DNA of 64,000 nucleotides from Methylotenera sp. RIFCSPLOWO2_02_FULL_45_14 (GCA_001803395.1 MHBU01000022.1:56579-120578), one strand, 5' to 3'. Positions 43,514 to 54,854 are shown, counted from the stretch's first letter. Notes: generated by a model from the letters alone, not told the origin. Program-made: numbers and translations.

Positions 43514-43729
43514 AACGCAAAAAATACGCTTAGTGTTTGAATGATGCGTTTATCATTAACGCGCAAATGTTTCTTATATGCGCATTATGTGTATCGCTTT
43601 TGTTTGCAGTTGCTTGAAAATTCACCTCAGTTGCAATGTGTATTGTTTTTAATGCAAACGTCACCATATAAGCCCCAATAATTTACGCGCTATTCGTTTA
43701 ACTCATTCAAACTACTGTGAAAGTTCCAC

Positions 43730-44638
43730 TTGAGTCAACATGCAATTAAAATCAATGCGGTACACAAGAATTTTGGTACGCTACACGCACTTAAGGGGGT
43801 AGATTTAACCATCGAGCCAGGGGAGTTTTTTGCATTACTTGGCCCTAATGGTGCAGGAAAATCAACGTTAATTAACATTCTGGCAGGCTTAATTACGCCC
43901 ACTTCAGGTAGTGCGTCTGTGATGGGTTTTGACGTAGTGCACCAATACCAACAGGCTCGGCAGTTGTTAGGTGTGGTGCCACAGGAACTGGTCTTTGATC
44001 CATTTTTTAACGTGCGTGAGATGTTACGCTTTCAGGCAGGGTATTTCGGCAGGGGTCGAGAAAATGACGCCTGGATAGATGAAATTCTTGAAGGCTTGGG
44101 GTTAACTGATAAAGCGCATACCAATATGCGTAAACTTTCTGGCGGTATGAAGCGGCGGGCCCTGATTGCACAGGCTTTGGCACACAAGCCGCCGGTTATC
44201 GTGCTGGATGAGCCAACTGCAGGTGTTGATGTCGAGTTGCGTCAAATGCTGTGGGAATTTATTAAAAAGCTGAATCGAGATGGTCACACCATTATTTTGA
44301 CGACCCATTATTTGGAGGAAGCTGAAGCTTTGTGTAGTCGCGTCGGTATGATGAAGCAGGGTGAAATTGTGGCCTTAGACAGCACTGCTAATTTACTGAA
44401 TAAATTTTCCGGTAAGCGTTTGCATTTAACGTTAGGCAATGTGATTCTGCCGGTGAACATTCAGCCACTCGTGCGCCATCATGAACAGGGAATCTATACC
44501 TTTGCTTTAAGCGATATGACGCAAATCGAGGATGTACTCTCTGCATTAAGGTCAGCCAATATTAAGGTATTAGACATGCAATTAAGCGAGGCGGATTTGG
44601 AAGATGTATTTATGTCGCTAGTCGGTAAATCATCATGA
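43730..44638 (+). CDS. ABC-2 type exporter, ATP-binding protein (YadG-like)
   Basis: A 302-residue ABC ATPase: Walker A GPNGAGKSTLI, Q-loop VPQELVFDPF, signature LSGGMKRRALIAQAL, Walker B VIVLDEPTAGVD and switch TTHYLEEAE. The C-terminal 80 residues are the usual extension of drug/polysaccharide exporter ATPases. It starts with TTG. The permease gene overlaps by 4 bases (ATGA). The substrate is unknown; the position next to mla and murA is a conserved betaproteobacterial arrangement, hinting at an envelope role. Confidence 0.9.
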   Translation: MSQHAIKINAVHKNFGTLHALKGVDLTIEPGEFFALLGPNGAGKSTLINILAGLITPTSGSASVMGFDVVHQYQQARQLLGVVPQELVFDPFFNVREMLRFQAGYFGRGRENDAWIDEILEGLGLTDKAHTNMRKLSGGMKRRALIAQALAHKPPVIVLDEPTAGVDVELRQMLWEFIKKLNRDGHTIILTTHYLEEAEALCSRVGMMKQGEIVALDSTANLLNKFSGKRLHLTLGNVILPVNIQPLVRHHEQGIYTFALSDMTQIEDVLSALRSANIKVLDMQLSEADLEDVFMSLVGKSS

Positions 44639-45432
44639 GTGGTTTGAAATTATCCAACCCAGTAACGGTTAGCGCTTTTAGAGGCCCTTGGACGCTATTA
44701 AAAAAAGAGCTGCTACGTTTTTGGCGAGTGGCGTTTCAGACCATAGCCGCACCAGTCATTACCGCTTTGCTATATTTACTCATTTTTTCACATGTGCTGG
44801 AAAGCCATGTGCAGGTTTACGATGGTGTGCCTTATACCGCGTTTTTGATTCCTGGCCTGATCATGATGTCGGTATTGCAAAACGCTTTTGCAAATAGCTC
44901 GTCTAGTCTGATCCAGTCAAAAGTCATGGGCAATCTGGTATTTGTGTTATTAACACCGCTCACGCATTTACAGTTCTTTCTTGCATTTTTGATTGCTGCA
45001 ATTATTCGTGGCATGGTCGTCGGTTTATGCATCTATTTAGTCGCGATGTGGTTTGTAGAATTGCATGTTGCAAACCTTTGGATGATTATTGCTTTTGCAC
45101 TACTAGGTAGCGCATTATTAGGTACGTTTGGCATTATTGCTGGAATATGGGCTGATCGCTTTGATCAGATGGCCGCGTTTCAAAATTTCATCATCATGCC
45201 GCTTTCATTTTTATCTGGTGTGTTTTATTCCATACATTCTTTGCCTCCTTTTTGGCAGAAAGTGTCACAGTTAAACCCATTTTTTTACATGATAGATGGT
45301 TTTAGGTATGGTTTTTTCGGCAAAGGCGATGTGTCGCCACTGGTTAGTTTGTCTATTGTTGGCGCTTCATTCTTAGTGTTAGCACTGATTACACTAAAAA
45401 TGTTAAAATCAGGCTACAAACTAAGGTCTTAA
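44635..45432 (+). CDS. ABC-2 type exporter, permease (YadH-like)
   Basis: A 265-residue membrane protein with six hydrophobic segments and the ABC-2 motif FIIMPLSFLSGVFYSIHSLP. The N-terminus WTLLKKELLRFWRV is typical. It overlaps the ATPase gene by 4 bases and so is translated with it. The substrate cannot be inferred. Confidence 0.9.
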   Translation: MSGLKLSNPVTVSAFRGPWTLLKKELLRFWRVAFQTIAAPVITALLYLLIFSHVLESHVQVYDGVPYTAFLIPGLIMMSVLQNAFANSSSSLIQSKVMGNLVFVLLTPLTHLQFFLAFLIAAIIRGMVVGLCIYLVAMWFVELHVANLWMIIAFALLGSALLGTFGIIAGIWADRFDQMAAFQNFIIMPLSFLSGVFYSIHSLPPFWQKVSQLNPFFYMIDGFRYGFFGKGDVSPLVSLSIVGASFLVLALITLKMLKSGYKLRS

Positions 45433-45450
45433 TAAAAAAGGTAATGACAA

Positions 45451-45696
45451 TTGTTGAGTGCGCAGCAGCTAGAAACTTACATCACCCAGAATTTGGGTTG
45501 CGATTACATTAAAGTGTCAGGTGATGATGGCACACATTTTGAAGCGCTGATTGTAAGCCCTGCCTTTGTGGGTAAGTCGATGGTGCAGCAACATCAGCTC
45601 GTATATCAAGCATTAGGCGATAGAATGCGTGCAGAAATACATGCACTTTCTATGAAAACCTTAACGCCAGAAGCTTGGCTGAAGTCAAATAGTTAA
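45451..45696 (+). CDS. ibaG: BolA-family protein IbaG
   Basis: An 81-residue BolA-like protein, likely a partner of the monothiol glutaredoxin encoded next. The fold is visible in [34 protein letters not shown] and [12 protein letters not shown]. The start is one of two adjacent TTG codons (45451 or 45454). In E. coli ibaG lies between mlaB and murA, and the same order holds here apart from the inserted ABC exporter and glutaredoxin genes. Confidence 0.88.
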   Translation: MLSAQQLETYITQNLGCDYIKVSGDDGTHFEALIVSPAFVGKSMVQQHQLVYQALGDRMRAEIHALSMKTLTPEAWLKSNS

Positions 45697-45734
45697 ATAT
45701 AAACTGAAAAATAAAATTTTGTGAGAGAAAATAA

Positions 45735-46046
45735 ATGGACGTACAAGAACTGATTAAAAATCAAGTAACGAGCAATCCAGTAGTGCTTTATATGAAGGGT
45801 AGCCCTAAATTTCCACAATGTGGTTTTTCAAATATGGCGACACAAATTTTAGATGCTTGCCATGCAAAGTATTTAGCAGTTGATGTGCTGGCTGACCAAA
45901 ATATTCGTGAAGGCATTAAGGTTTACGCAAATTGGCCTACTATTCCGCAGTTATATATCAACGGTGAGTTTGTAGGCGGCTCAGACATTATGCGCACTAT
46001 GTACGAAAACGGCGGACTTCAAACCCTGTTAGATGCGGCTAAATAA
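45735..46046 (+). CDS. grxD: Monothiol glutaredoxin, Grx4 family
   Basis: A 103-residue protein with the active-site motif CGFS (Cys29), preceded by LYMKGSPKFPQ, then WPTIPQLYINGEFVGGSDIM, which are Grx4 hallmarks. Such proteins bind a [2Fe-2S] cluster with glutathione and often with a BolA partner; the BolA-like ibaG is immediately upstream. The stop codon abuts the TTG start of murA. Confidence 0.94.
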   Translation: MDVQELIKNQVTSNPVVLYMKGSPKFPQCGFSNMATQILDACHAKYLAVDVLADQNIREGIKVYANWPTIPQLYINGEFVGGSDIMRTMYENGGLQTLLDAAK

Positions 46047-47312
<1,266 letters not shown>

Positions 47313-47319
47313 ATATCGT

Positions 47320-47395
47320 CCTTCAACAAGCTCAGGGGGCGTGAGTTAAATTATTGCAATCCGCGTTAACTCACGCCCCCTGAGCTTGTTGAAGG
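47320..47395. repeat. 30-bp perfect inverted repeat between murA and hisG
   Basis: Arms 47320-47349 and 47366-47395 are exactly complementary over 30 bp, with a 16-base loop. The outer part includes AAGCTCAGG / CCTGAGCTT, the core of a widespread intergenic palindrome. It fills the murA-hisG gap, so it can end the murA transcript or protect its 3' end. A diverged half copy appears at 57161. Confidence 0.93.
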
Positions 47396-47418
47396 GTGGC
47401 TAAAATAGACAATAAATT

Positions 47419-48060
47419 ATGATTACCATAGCACTATCAAAAGGCCGTATCTTTGAAGAAACCACGCCACTCTTGGCAGCGGCAGGCATTCATGCGTTAG
47501 AAGATCCTGAATCTTCACGCAAACTGATATTAGCAACCAATCGCGAAGATGTACGTTTAATCATTGTCCGTGCGTCAGATGTACCAACCTATGTGCAATA
47601 CGGCGCAGCTGATTTGGGCATTGCTGGTAAAGACGTGTTAGATGAACACGGTGGCGAAGGTTTATATCAGCCGATTGATTTGCAAATTGCCAAATGTAAA
47701 ATGATGGTGGCGGTGCGAGAAGATTTTGATTATTTCGCATCAATTCGTAGTGGCGCACGCTTAAAAGTAGTCACCAAATACGTAAAAACTGCGCGAGAAC
47801 ACTTTGCAGCTAAAGGCATGCATGTGGATTTAATCAAGCTTTATGGCTCAATGGAGCTGGGGCCATTAGTCGGGCTGGCAGATGTGATTGTTGATTTGGT
47901 GAGTACTGGCGGTACGCTACGTGCTAATAATCTCAAGGCTGTTGAAGAAGTCGGCGATATTAGCTCGAGGCTAGTGGTAAACCAAGCCTCGTTCAAGCTT
48001 AATCGTGCAAAAATTCAGCCGATTATGGATGCGTTTTTAACGGCAATTGCTAAAAAATAA
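47419..48060 (+). CDS. hisG: ATP phosphoribosyltransferase, short form
   Basis: A 213-residue catalytic subunit for the first step of histidine synthesis. The motifs [35 protein letters not shown], and the PRPP loop [14 protein letters not shown] are clear. It lacks the C-terminal regulatory domain, so it is the HisG-S form, which needs HisZ; hisZ is not in this window. It heads the histidine gene run, 23 bases after the 30-bp hairpin. Confidence 0.96.
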   Translation: MITIALSKGRIFEETTPLLAAAGIHALEDPESSRKLILATNREDVRLIIVRASDVPTYVQYGAADLGIAGKDVLDEHGGEGLYQPIDLQIAKCKMMVAVREDFDYFASIRSGARLKVVTKYVKTAREHFAAKGMHVDLIKLYGSMELGPLVGLADVIVDLVSTGGTLRANNLKAVEEVGDISSRLVVNQASFKLNRAKIQPIMDAFLTAIAKK

Positions 48061-48088
48061 ATAAATTTGGATTGATAGGCTTAATCGT

Positions 48089-49387
48089 ATGAAAATAAGA
48101 CGTTTTTCTACTTTAGATAGTGATTTTGACGCTAATCTTAAACAATTACTTGCGTTTGAAACAGCGCAGGATGACAGCATCGATGTGGTCGTTGCAAACA
48201 TCTTAAAAGATGTTAAAAAGCGTGGTGATGCTGCAGTGCTTGAATACACTAATCGTTTTGATAAAACCAACGCAAATCATTTAAGCGAGCTTGAAATTGG
48301 TAAAGCTGAACTCATCGCAGCCTTAAACGGGTTGCCAGCTGATCAGCGTGATGCCTTGCAAATTGCGGCAGACCGCGTACGTCATTACCATGAAAAACAA
48401 TTGATGAGTTCATGGAGTTATACCGAGGCTGACGGTACGCTACTTGGGCAACAAGTCACGTCACTAGATCGCGTGGGTTTGTATGTGCCAGGTGGTAAAG
48501 CCGCGTATCCTTCTTCTGTGCTGATGAATGCTATTCCTGCCAAAGTAGCCGGGGTGAAAGAGTTGATTATGGTGGTTCCAACGCCAAATGGTGAAAAAAA
48601 CCAATTGGTGTTAGCCGCAGCCGCCGTGTGTAACGTAGATCGTGTGTTCTGCATCGGCGGTGCGCAAGCGGTAGGTGCGTTGGCTTACGGTACTGAGACT
48701 GTACCGCAAGTTGATAAGGTCGTGGGGCCAGGCAATGCTTATGTAGCCGCTGCGAAGCGTCGTGTATTTGGCGTGGTGGGCATTGATATGGTGGCAGGTC
48801 CGTCAGAAATTTTAGTCATTTGCGATGGCAAAACCAATCCTGACTGGATTGCGATGGATTTATTTTCTCAGGCCGAGCATGATGAATTAGCACAGTCTAT
48901 ATTACTAAGTCCTGATGCTGACTTTTTAGATAACGTTGCAGCAAGCATTCAGCGGCTGGTAGAAGAAATGCCACGTAAAGATATTATTACTACTTCGCTA
49001 ACCGACAGAGGTGCGTTGATACACGTGCGCGATTTAGATGAAGCGGCAGAAATAAGCAATTACATTGCGCCAGAGCATTTGGAATTATCTATTGATGAGC
49101 CGTTAGCATTCAGCAAAAAAATCAAACATGCGGGCGCCATTTTTATGGGACGTGATACTTGCGAGGCACTAGGTGATTACTGTGCAGGGCCTAATCATGT
49201 ATTACCCACTTCACGCACGGCAAGGTTTTCATCACCACTCGGGGTGTATGATTTCCAAAAACGCTCTAGCTTGATTATGGTGTCTTCACAGGGTGCGCAA
49301 ACACTAGGTAAAGTGGCTTCAGTCTTAGCGCATGGCGAAGGATTGCAAGCACACGCCAGATCAGCTGAGTACCGTTTGAAAAAATGA
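48089..49387 (+). CDS. hisD: Histidinol dehydrogenase
   Basis: A 432-residue zinc enzyme that oxidises histidinol to histidine with two NAD+. Typical blocks are [25 protein letters not shown] text ([15 protein letters not shown]), [38 protein letters not shown] and [16 protein letters not shown]. Length is normal. It overlaps hisC by 4 bases (ATGA). Confidence 0.96.
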   Translation: MKIRRFSTLDSDFDANLKQLLAFETAQDDSIDVVVANILKDVKKRGDAAVLEYTNRFDKTNANHLSELEIGKAELIAALNGLPADQRDALQIAADRVRHYHEKQLMSSWSYTEADGTLLGQQVTSLDRVGLYVPGGKAAYPSSVLMNAIPAKVAGVKELIMVVPTPNGEKNQLVLAAAAVCNVDRVFCIGGAQAVGALAYGTETVPQVDKVVGPGNAYVAAAKRRVFGVVGIDMVAGPSEILVICDGKTNPDWIAMDLFSQAEHDELAQSILLSPDADFLDNVAASIQRLVEEMPRKDIITTSLTDRGALIHVRDLDEAAEISNYIAPEHLELSIDEPLAFSKKIKHAGAIFMGRDTCEALGDYCAGPNHVLPTSRTARFSSPLGVYDFQKRSSLIMVSSQGAQTLGKVASVLAHGEGLQAHARSAEYRLKK

Positions 49388-50445
49388 GTAAATACTGGAG
49401 TGATGTGGTTCATAGGCTCACACCTTATGTACCAGGTGAACAGCCTAAGTTAGATAACCTGGTTAAGCTTAACACCAATGAAAACCCTTATGGCCCTAGC
49501 CCTAAGGTGATAGCAGCGTTGAAGCTTGAGGCGGCTGACACCTTGCGTTTGTATCCTGACCCCAATTCAGATGCGCTAAAAGCTGCAATTGCAGAAGTGC
49601 ACCACTTAAATGCAAATCAAGTTTTTGTGGGTAACGGCTCGGATGAAGTATTGGCCCATGTGTTTCAAGCTTTATTAAAGCACAGCAGGCCTTTGTTGTT
49701 CCCCGATATTACCTACAGTTTTTACCCTGTATATTGCGGTTTGTACAACATTGAGTATCAAACAATATCGTTAGCAGATGATTTTACAATCAATGTCGAT
49801 GATTATGACCAGCCGAATGGTGGCATCATATTCCCTAACCCAAATGCACCAACGGGCATTCCACTTGCTTTGGCTGAAATTGAAAAGCTGCTGAAAAAGA
49901 ATACGCAATCCGTGGTGGTGATAGATGAAGCTTATGTAGATTTTGGTACGGAATCTGCGGTGAGTTTGATTAACCGTTACCCTAATTTATTGGTCACGCA
50001 TACTTTATCTAAAGCGCGCTCATTGGCTGGTTTGCGCGTGGGTTATGCACTAGGTTCGCCAGAGTTAATTGAAGCGTTGATTCGCGTTAAAGATAGCTTT
50101 AATTCGTACCCAATCGATCGATTTGCCTCAGCGGGGGCTATAGCGGCTATGCAGGATACAGCGTATTTTGAAAAAAGCTGTAGTCAAGTTATCGCAACGC
50201 GTGAGACGCTGATTAAAGATTTGTTGGTTTTAGGTTTTGAAGTATTGCCCTCAGGTGCGAATTTTATATTTGCTAAGCATAAAACCCGTGATAGTGCTGA
50301 ATTAAGCGCAAAATTGCGCGAACATAATATCATTGTGCGTCATTTTAAATCGCCGAGTAGAATCGCACCTTATTTACGCATTACCATCGGTACTGATGCA
50401 CAGTCAGAAACTTTACTCACAGCCTTGTCAGAGATTGTGGGTTAA
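49384..50445 (+). CDS. hisC: Histidinol-phosphate aminotransferase
   Basis: A 353-residue PLP enzyme of fold type I. It has [51 protein letters not shown] and the PLP Lys in [19 protein letters not shown]. It acts before histidinol phosphatase and is translationally coupled to hisD by an ATGA overlap. The histidine run is interrupted after it by a 268-base gap and hps. Confidence 0.96.
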   Translation: MSKYWSDVVHRLTPYVPGEQPKLDNLVKLNTNENPYGPSPKVIAALKLEAADTLRLYPDPNSDALKAAIAEVHHLNANQVFVGNGSDEVLAHVFQALLKHSRPLLFPDITYSFYPVYCGLYNIEYQTISLADDFTINVDDYDQPNGGIIFPNPNAPTGIPLALAEIEKLLKKNTQSVVVIDEAYVDFGTESAVSLINRYPNLLVTHTLSKARSLAGLRVGYALGSPELIEALIRVKDSFNSYPIDRFASAGAIAAMQDTAYFEKSCSQVIATRETLIKDLLVLGFEVLPSGANFIFAKHKTRDSAELSAKLREHNIIVRHFKSPSRIAPYLRITIGTDAQSETLLTALSEIVG

Positions 50446-50597
50446 TTTCAGTTATTTCTGCAAAATTATGCAGAAATAGGCTACAAGTCGCAATAATGCT
50501 AGCTATTTTGAAAACAAAGCTTAATAAACTAGCTAATTTGCATGAGTAATGTATAAAAAACATTCAAATTAAGTATGGAAAGTTTGAATTTTCTCGC

Positions 50598-50644
50598 AAT
50601 GTGCGGTTATGATAGCGAAATGTGCGATTTGTGCACAATATAAT
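50598..50644 (+). promoter_or_regulatory. Upstream repeats and -10 element of hps
   Basis: AATGTGCGGTT (50598-50608) and AATGTGCGATT (50619-50629) are direct repeats exactly 21 bases apart, two helical turns. The palindrome TTGTGCACAA follows at 50629-50638, then TATAAT at 50639-50644. No good -35 box is present, which suggests an activator. The 5' leader would be about 60 bases. Confidence 0.55.
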
Positions 50645-50713
50645 AATTATTTTCATTTTTTTTTAACCTAGGATAAGTCATTATTTGATTTATTATTAGT
50701 TGGAGGATGTATC

Positions 50714-51391
50714 GTGGCACAAACCCAAATGGCATTAGATTCACTAGATTTCGACGGCACCGTCGCTTTAGCAACTAAAGTTGCTCCACATGTAGATATT
50801 CTTGAAATCGGTACCCCTTGCATTAAGCATAACGGTATCAAATTACTTGAAGTGTTACGTGCTAAATTCCCAAATAACAAAATCTTAGTTGACTTAAAAA
50901 CAATGGATGCCGGTTTCTACGAAGCTGAGCCATTCTATAAAGCTGGTGCAGATATTTGTACCGTTTTGGGTACTGCTGATATTGGTACCATCAAAGGTGT
51001 AATTGATGTGGCTAACAAATACGGCAAAAAAGCACAGGTTGACTTGATCAATGTTGCGGACAAAAAAGCTCGTACACAAGAAGTGGCCAAATTAGGTGCG
51101 CACATTATTGGCGTGCATACCGGCTTAGATCAACAAGCTGCTGGCCAAACACCATTTAATGACTTAGCATTAGTAGCTAGTCTAGGTTTAGGCATTGATA
51201 TTTCTGTTGCTGGTGGCGTTAAAGCTTCTACAACACAACAAGTTAAAGACGCTGGTGCAACTATCATTGTTGCTGGCGCTGCAATTTACGGTGCGGCTGA
51301 TCCAGCTGCTTCAGCTGCTGAAATTACTGCGATTGCACACGGTAGCACATCTGGTGGTTTGTTCGGCTGGGTTAAAAAATTATTTAGTTAA
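50714..51391 (+). CDS. hps: 3-hexulose-6-phosphate synthase
   Basis: A 225-residue enzyme of the ribulose monophosphate cycle that condenses formaldehyde with ribulose 5-phosphate. It is a TIM barrel of the orotidine decarboxylase suprafamily; motifs are HVDILEIGTPCIKHNGI, ILVDLKTMDAGFYEAEPF, GVHTGLDQQAAGQTPF and DISVAGGVK. It starts with GTG after GGAGG. Unlike ordinary members it ends with an extra tail GSTSGGLFGWVKKLFS. It lies between hisC and hisB with its own leader and terminator. The partner isomerase gene is not here. Confidence 0.95.
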   Translation: MAQTQMALDSLDFDGTVALATKVAPHVDILEIGTPCIKHNGIKLLEVLRAKFPNNKILVDLKTMDAGFYEAEPFYKAGADICTVLGTADIGTIKGVIDVANKYGKKAQVDLINVADKKARTQEVAKLGAHIIGVHTGLDQQAAGQTPFNDLALVASLGLGIDISVAGGVKASTTQQVKDAGATIIVAGAAIYGAADPAASAAEITAIAHGSTSGGLFGWVKKLFS

Positions 51392-51410
51392 TTTTTTAAA
51401 TCGTTAAATT

Positions 51411-51440
51411 AAAAACCCCAGCCTAAAGCTGGGGTTTTTT
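51411..51440 (+). terminator. Strong rho-independent terminator after hps
   Basis: AAAAACCCCAGC and GCTGGGGTTTTT form a 12-bp stem with loop CTAAA and a T8 run. It isolates hps from hisB. Confidence 0.96.
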
Positions 51441-51538
51441 TTGCTTTTGCCATGACAAATTCCAAATTCATCATGTATGATGCGTTACACCCTTTTAATG
51501 GGTTAAAATGCTAATTACTAACATTAAATACAACTCTT

Positions 51539-52126
51539 ATGCGTAGTGCTCAAATAACTAGAAATACCTTAGAAACCCAAATCACTGTAAACATCAATTT
51601 GGATGGTACAGGCGTTTCTCAATTCAGTACAGGTCTGGGCTTTCTGGATCACATGCTTGACCAAATTGCGCGTCACGGCATGATGGATATTGAGGTGAAT
51701 GCTAAAGGCGATTTGCATATTGATGCACATCATACTGTTGAAGATATTGGTATTACACTTGGGCAAGCATTTGCAAAGGCGGTAGGCGACAAAAAAGGTA
51801 TTCGCCGCTATGGACATGCTTATGTGCCACTAGACGAGGCATTATCACGCGTGGTGTTGGATGTTTCTGGACGTCCAGGTTTAGAGTTCGGTTGCACATT
51901 TACTCGCGCCGCGATTGGCGATTTTGATGTTGATTTAATCCATGAGTTCTTTCAAGGTTTTGTGAATCACGCAAATGTCACTTTGCACATTGATAATTTA
52001 AAAGGTCATAATGCGCATCATCAAGCGGAAACGATTTTTAAAGCTTTTGGGCGTGCGTTGCGAGTAGCAGTTGAGCTGGATGCACGTATGGCAGGTATTA
52101 TGCCATCTACAAAAGGTAGCCTGTAG
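51539..52126 (+). CDS. hisB: Imidazoleglycerol-phosphate dehydratase
   Basis: A 195-residue monofunctional dehydratase. It has [19 protein letters not shown], the metal-binding [14 protein letters not shown], and [18 protein letters not shown]. It lacks the N-terminal phosphatase domain of the E. coli protein, so histidinol phosphatase must be encoded elsewhere. It begins about 100 bases after the hps terminator, so it needs its own promoter or read-through. Confidence 0.96.
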   Translation: MRSAQITRNTLETQITVNINLDGTGVSQFSTGLGFLDHMLDQIARHGMMDIEVNAKGDLHIDAHHTVEDIGITLGQAFAKAVGDKKGIRRYGHAYVPLDEALSRVVLDVSGRPGLEFGCTFTRAAIGDFDVDLIHEFFQGFVNHANVTLHIDNLKGHNAHHQAETIFKAFGRALRVAVELDARMAGIMPSTKGSL

Positions 52127-52201
52127 GCAGGCTTTCGCTGATGCTTTCACATAACACCATCAGCACTTACAAACCGATCTAGAGCAACTCCAAAAAATAG
52201 T

Positions 52202-52864
52202 ATGAGTAAAATAGATATTGCAGTCGTTGATTATGGCATGGGCAATTTGCGCTCAGTGTCTAAGGCGTTGGAGCATGTCGCACCTGCAAAAACTGTTTTA
52301 GTGACAAGTAATCCTGTTGAAATTGCAAAAGCTAAGCGAGTGGTGTTTCCTGGGCAAGGTGCCATGCCAGATTGTATGCGCGAATTGGATGCGAGAGGTC
52401 TGCGTGATGCAGTTCTGTACGCGGCACAATATAAGCCTTTTTTAGGTATTTGCATTGGTCTTCAAATGTTGTTTGAACATTCCGAAGAAGGCGATACGGC
52501 AGGTTTAGGTTTATTCAAAGGCAGCGTTAAACGTTTCGCTACCGCGGACATGGTGGACAGTAATGGCGATAAGCTAAAGGTTCCGCACATGGGCTGGAAT
52601 CAAGTTTACCAAGTGAATCAAACTGAGTCTCAACCTCATGCTTTATGGCAAGGCATTGAAGATGGGGCCAGGTTTTATTATGTGCATAGTTATTATGTGC
52701 AGCCAGACGATGAAAGTATTATTTCGGGCTTTAGTCAGTATCCTAAACGCTTTACCTGTGCGATTGCGAAGAACAACCTGTTTGCAGTGCAGTTTCACCC
52801 AGAAAAAAGCGCTGATGCGGGTTTGCAGCTGTTAACTAATTTCGTAAACTGGGCGCCTAACTAA
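52202..52864 (+). CDS. hisH: Imidazole glycerol phosphate synthase, glutaminase subunit
   Basis: A 220-residue class I glutamine amidotransferase supplying ammonia to HisF. The triad is visible: nucleophile Cys in LGICIGLQMLFEHS, and His and Glu in VQFHPEKS. It begins DYGMGNLRSVSKAL, as usual. It lies 75 bases after hisB and before hisA. Confidence 0.96.
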   Translation: MSKIDIAVVDYGMGNLRSVSKALEHVAPAKTVLVTSNPVEIAKAKRVVFPGQGAMPDCMRELDARGLRDAVLYAAQYKPFLGICIGLQMLFEHSEEGDTAGLGLFKGSVKRFATADMVDSNGDKLKVPHMGWNQVYQVNQTESQPHALWQGIEDGARFYYVHSYYVQPDDESIISGFSQYPKRFTCAIAKNNLFAVQFHPEKSADAGLQLLTNFVNWAPN

Positions 52865-52937
52865 GCGCCGCTTTAAAATTGTCGTAACCTCATTTTTTAT
52901 TTTCTAATTTTTTTGTTTATTAAACTTCATTTTCACT

Positions 52938-53675
52938 ATGTTAATTATCCCAGCAATTGATCTCAAAGACGGCCATTGTGTCAGGCTCAAACAAGGCTTA
53001 ATGGAAGAATCAACTGTGTTTTCTGAAGACCCGGGTGCCATGGCGCGCCATTGGGTGGACTTAGGTGGCAAGCGCTTACATTTAGTAGATTTAAATGGTG
53101 CATTTGCTGGTAAGCCTGTGAATGAAGGCGCAATACGGTCTATTGTCAGCGCTGTTGGTGGCGACATTCCAATCCAGCTAGGTGGCGGAATAAGAGATTT
53201 AGAAACCATTGAGCGTTATTTGGATAATGGCATTGATTATGTGATTATCGGCACGGCAGCAGTGAAAACGCCAGGCTTTTTACATGAAGCCTGTGATGCT
53301 TTTCCTGGGAAAATTATAGTGGGTCTTGATGCTAAGGATGGCAAGGTTGCAATTGACGGCTGGTCTAAGCTCACAGGTCACGATGTGATTGATTTGGCTA
53401 AAAAGTTTGAAGATTATGGCGTTAATGCGATTGTTTATACTGACATTGGTCGTGATGGTATGTTGACTGGCGTTAACATCGAGGCCACCGTTGCCTTGGC
53501 GCAGGCTTTGACGATTCCAGTGATAGCTTCAGGCGGTGTAACCAATTTAGACGACGTAAGAAAATTATGCGCGGTTGCCAGTGAAGGCATTATTGGTACC
53601 ATTACTGGGCGAGCAATTTACGAAGGCACCTTAGACTTTGCGGCAGCACAAAAACTTGCCGATGAGCTAAGTTAA
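52938..53675 (+). CDS. hisA: ProFAR isomerase
   Basis: A 245-residue TIM-barrel isomerase (phosphoribosylformimino-5-aminoimidazole carboxamide ribotide isomerase). It has [17 protein letters not shown] with the catalytic Asp, [31 protein letters not shown] with the second Asp, and [12 protein letters not shown]. It shares its fold with HisF, encoded 13 bases downstream. Confidence 0.97.
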   Translation: MLIIPAIDLKDGHCVRLKQGLMEESTVFSEDPGAMARHWVDLGGKRLHLVDLNGAFAGKPVNEGAIRSIVSAVGGDIPIQLGGGIRDLETIERYLDNGIDYVIIGTAAVKTPGFLHEACDAFPGKIIVGLDAKDGKVAIDGWSKLTGHDVIDLAKKFEDYGVNAIVYTDIGRDGMLTGVNIEATVALAQALTIPVIASGGVTNLDDVRKLCAVASEGIIGTITGRAIYEGTLDFAAAQKLADELS

Positions 53676-53688
53676 TGGAGCTGTTTTA

Positions 53689-54456
53689 ATGGGCTTGGCA
53701 AAACGTATTATTCCGTGTTTGGATGTCACCAATGGTCGCGTGGTGAAGGGCGTTAATTTTCTAGCGTTACGTGATGCTGGTGACCCAGTAGAAATTGCCA
53801 AACGTTATGATGATCAGGGTGCCGATGAGCTGACTTTTTTAGATATCACCGCAAGTTCAGATAATCGAGGTTTAATTTTACATATTATTGAAGAAGTCGC
53901 GAGCCAAGTATTTATTCCGCTCACAGTAGGTGGTGGCGTGCGCGAGGTTGAGGATGTGCGGCGCCTGCTCAATGCAGGTGCTGATAAAGTGAGCATTAAC
54001 ACAACGGCAGTGCTAAACCCGAAGATGGTGCAAGCTGCTGCGGCAAAATTTGGCTCGCAGTGTATAGTGGTTGCGATAGATGCCAAGAAAGTAGAAAACC
54101 AACCCTTCGAGTGGGAAGTTTTTACGCATGGTGGCCGTAAAGCAACGGGTTTAGATGCGGTAAAGTGGGCAGAATACATGGTGAGCCTTGGCGCAGGCGA
54201 ACTGCTTGTGACAAGTATGGATAGGGATGGCACTAAAATTGGCTTTAATAACCCGCTCAACAAAGCGATTAGTGATGCCGTTGAAGTGCCGATTATTGCC
54301 TCTGGTGGCGTTGGCAACTTACAACATTTGGTGGATGGCGTGAAGCAAGGTGGTGCAGATGCCGTACTAGCCGCGAGTATTTTTCACTATGGTGAATATA
54401 CAATTAAACAAGCCAAAGAATATATGGCGCAACACGGCATAGAGGTGCGATTGTGA
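53689..54456 (+). CDS. hisF: Imidazole glycerol phosphate synthase, cyclase subunit
   Basis: A 255-residue TIM-barrel cyclase that uses ammonia from HisH. It has [18 protein letters not shown] with the catalytic Asp, [43 protein letters not shown] with the second Asp, and [15 protein letters not shown]. It overlaps hisI by 4 bases (GTGA). Confidence 0.97.
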   Translation: MGLAKRIIPCLDVTNGRVVKGVNFLALRDAGDPVEIAKRYDDQGADELTFLDITASSDNRGLILHIIEEVASQVFIPLTVGGGVREVEDVRRLLNAGADKVSINTTAVLNPKMVQAAAAKFGSQCIVVAIDAKKVENQPFEWEVFTHGGRKATGLDAVKWAEYMVSLGAGELLVTSMDRDGTKIGFNNPLNKAISDAVEVPIIASGGVGNLQHLVDGVKQGGADAVLAASIFHYGEYTIKQAKEYMAQHGIEVRL

Positions 54457-54854
54457 GTTGGCTGAATGAAGTTAAATGGGATGCCAATGGATTGGTGCCT
54501 GTAATTGCACAAGAGCATGACACTGGATGTGTTTTAATGTTCGCTTGGATGAACCGCGAAGCCTTGCAGTTAAGCAGTGAGACTAAGCAAGCGGTTTATT
54601 GGTCACGCTCACGTAATAAATTATGGCGCAAAGGTGAAGAGTCTGGTCACGTGCAAAAAATACATGAAATTCGCCTAGATTGTGATAAAGATGTGATTTT
54701 GCTGAAGGTAGAACAAGTGGGTGGCATTGCGTGTCACACTGGACGGCATCATTGTTTTTTTAAGAAGCTAGATAATGGCAAATGGTTAGTTGATCAGCCA
54801 GTGATTAAAGACCCCAAAGATATTTATCAGGGGGCAATTTACAAATATGAATAA
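54453..54854 (+). CDS. hisI: Phosphoribosyl-AMP cyclohydrolase
   Basis: A 133-residue zinc/magnesium enzyme. It has [33 protein letters not shown], the metal site [16 protein letters not shown], and [10 protein letters not shown] with a conserved Cys and His. It starts with GTG inside the end of hisF. The pyrophosphohydrolase is a separate gene here, as usual in Betaproteobacteria, not fused as in E. coli. Confidence 0.96.
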   Translation: MSWLNEVKWDANGLVPVIAQEHDTGCVLMFAWMNREALQLSSETKQAVYWSRSRNKLWRKGEESGHVQKIHEIRLDCDKDVILLKVEQVGGIACHTGRHHCFFKKLDNGKWLVDQPVIKDPKDIYQGAIYKYE

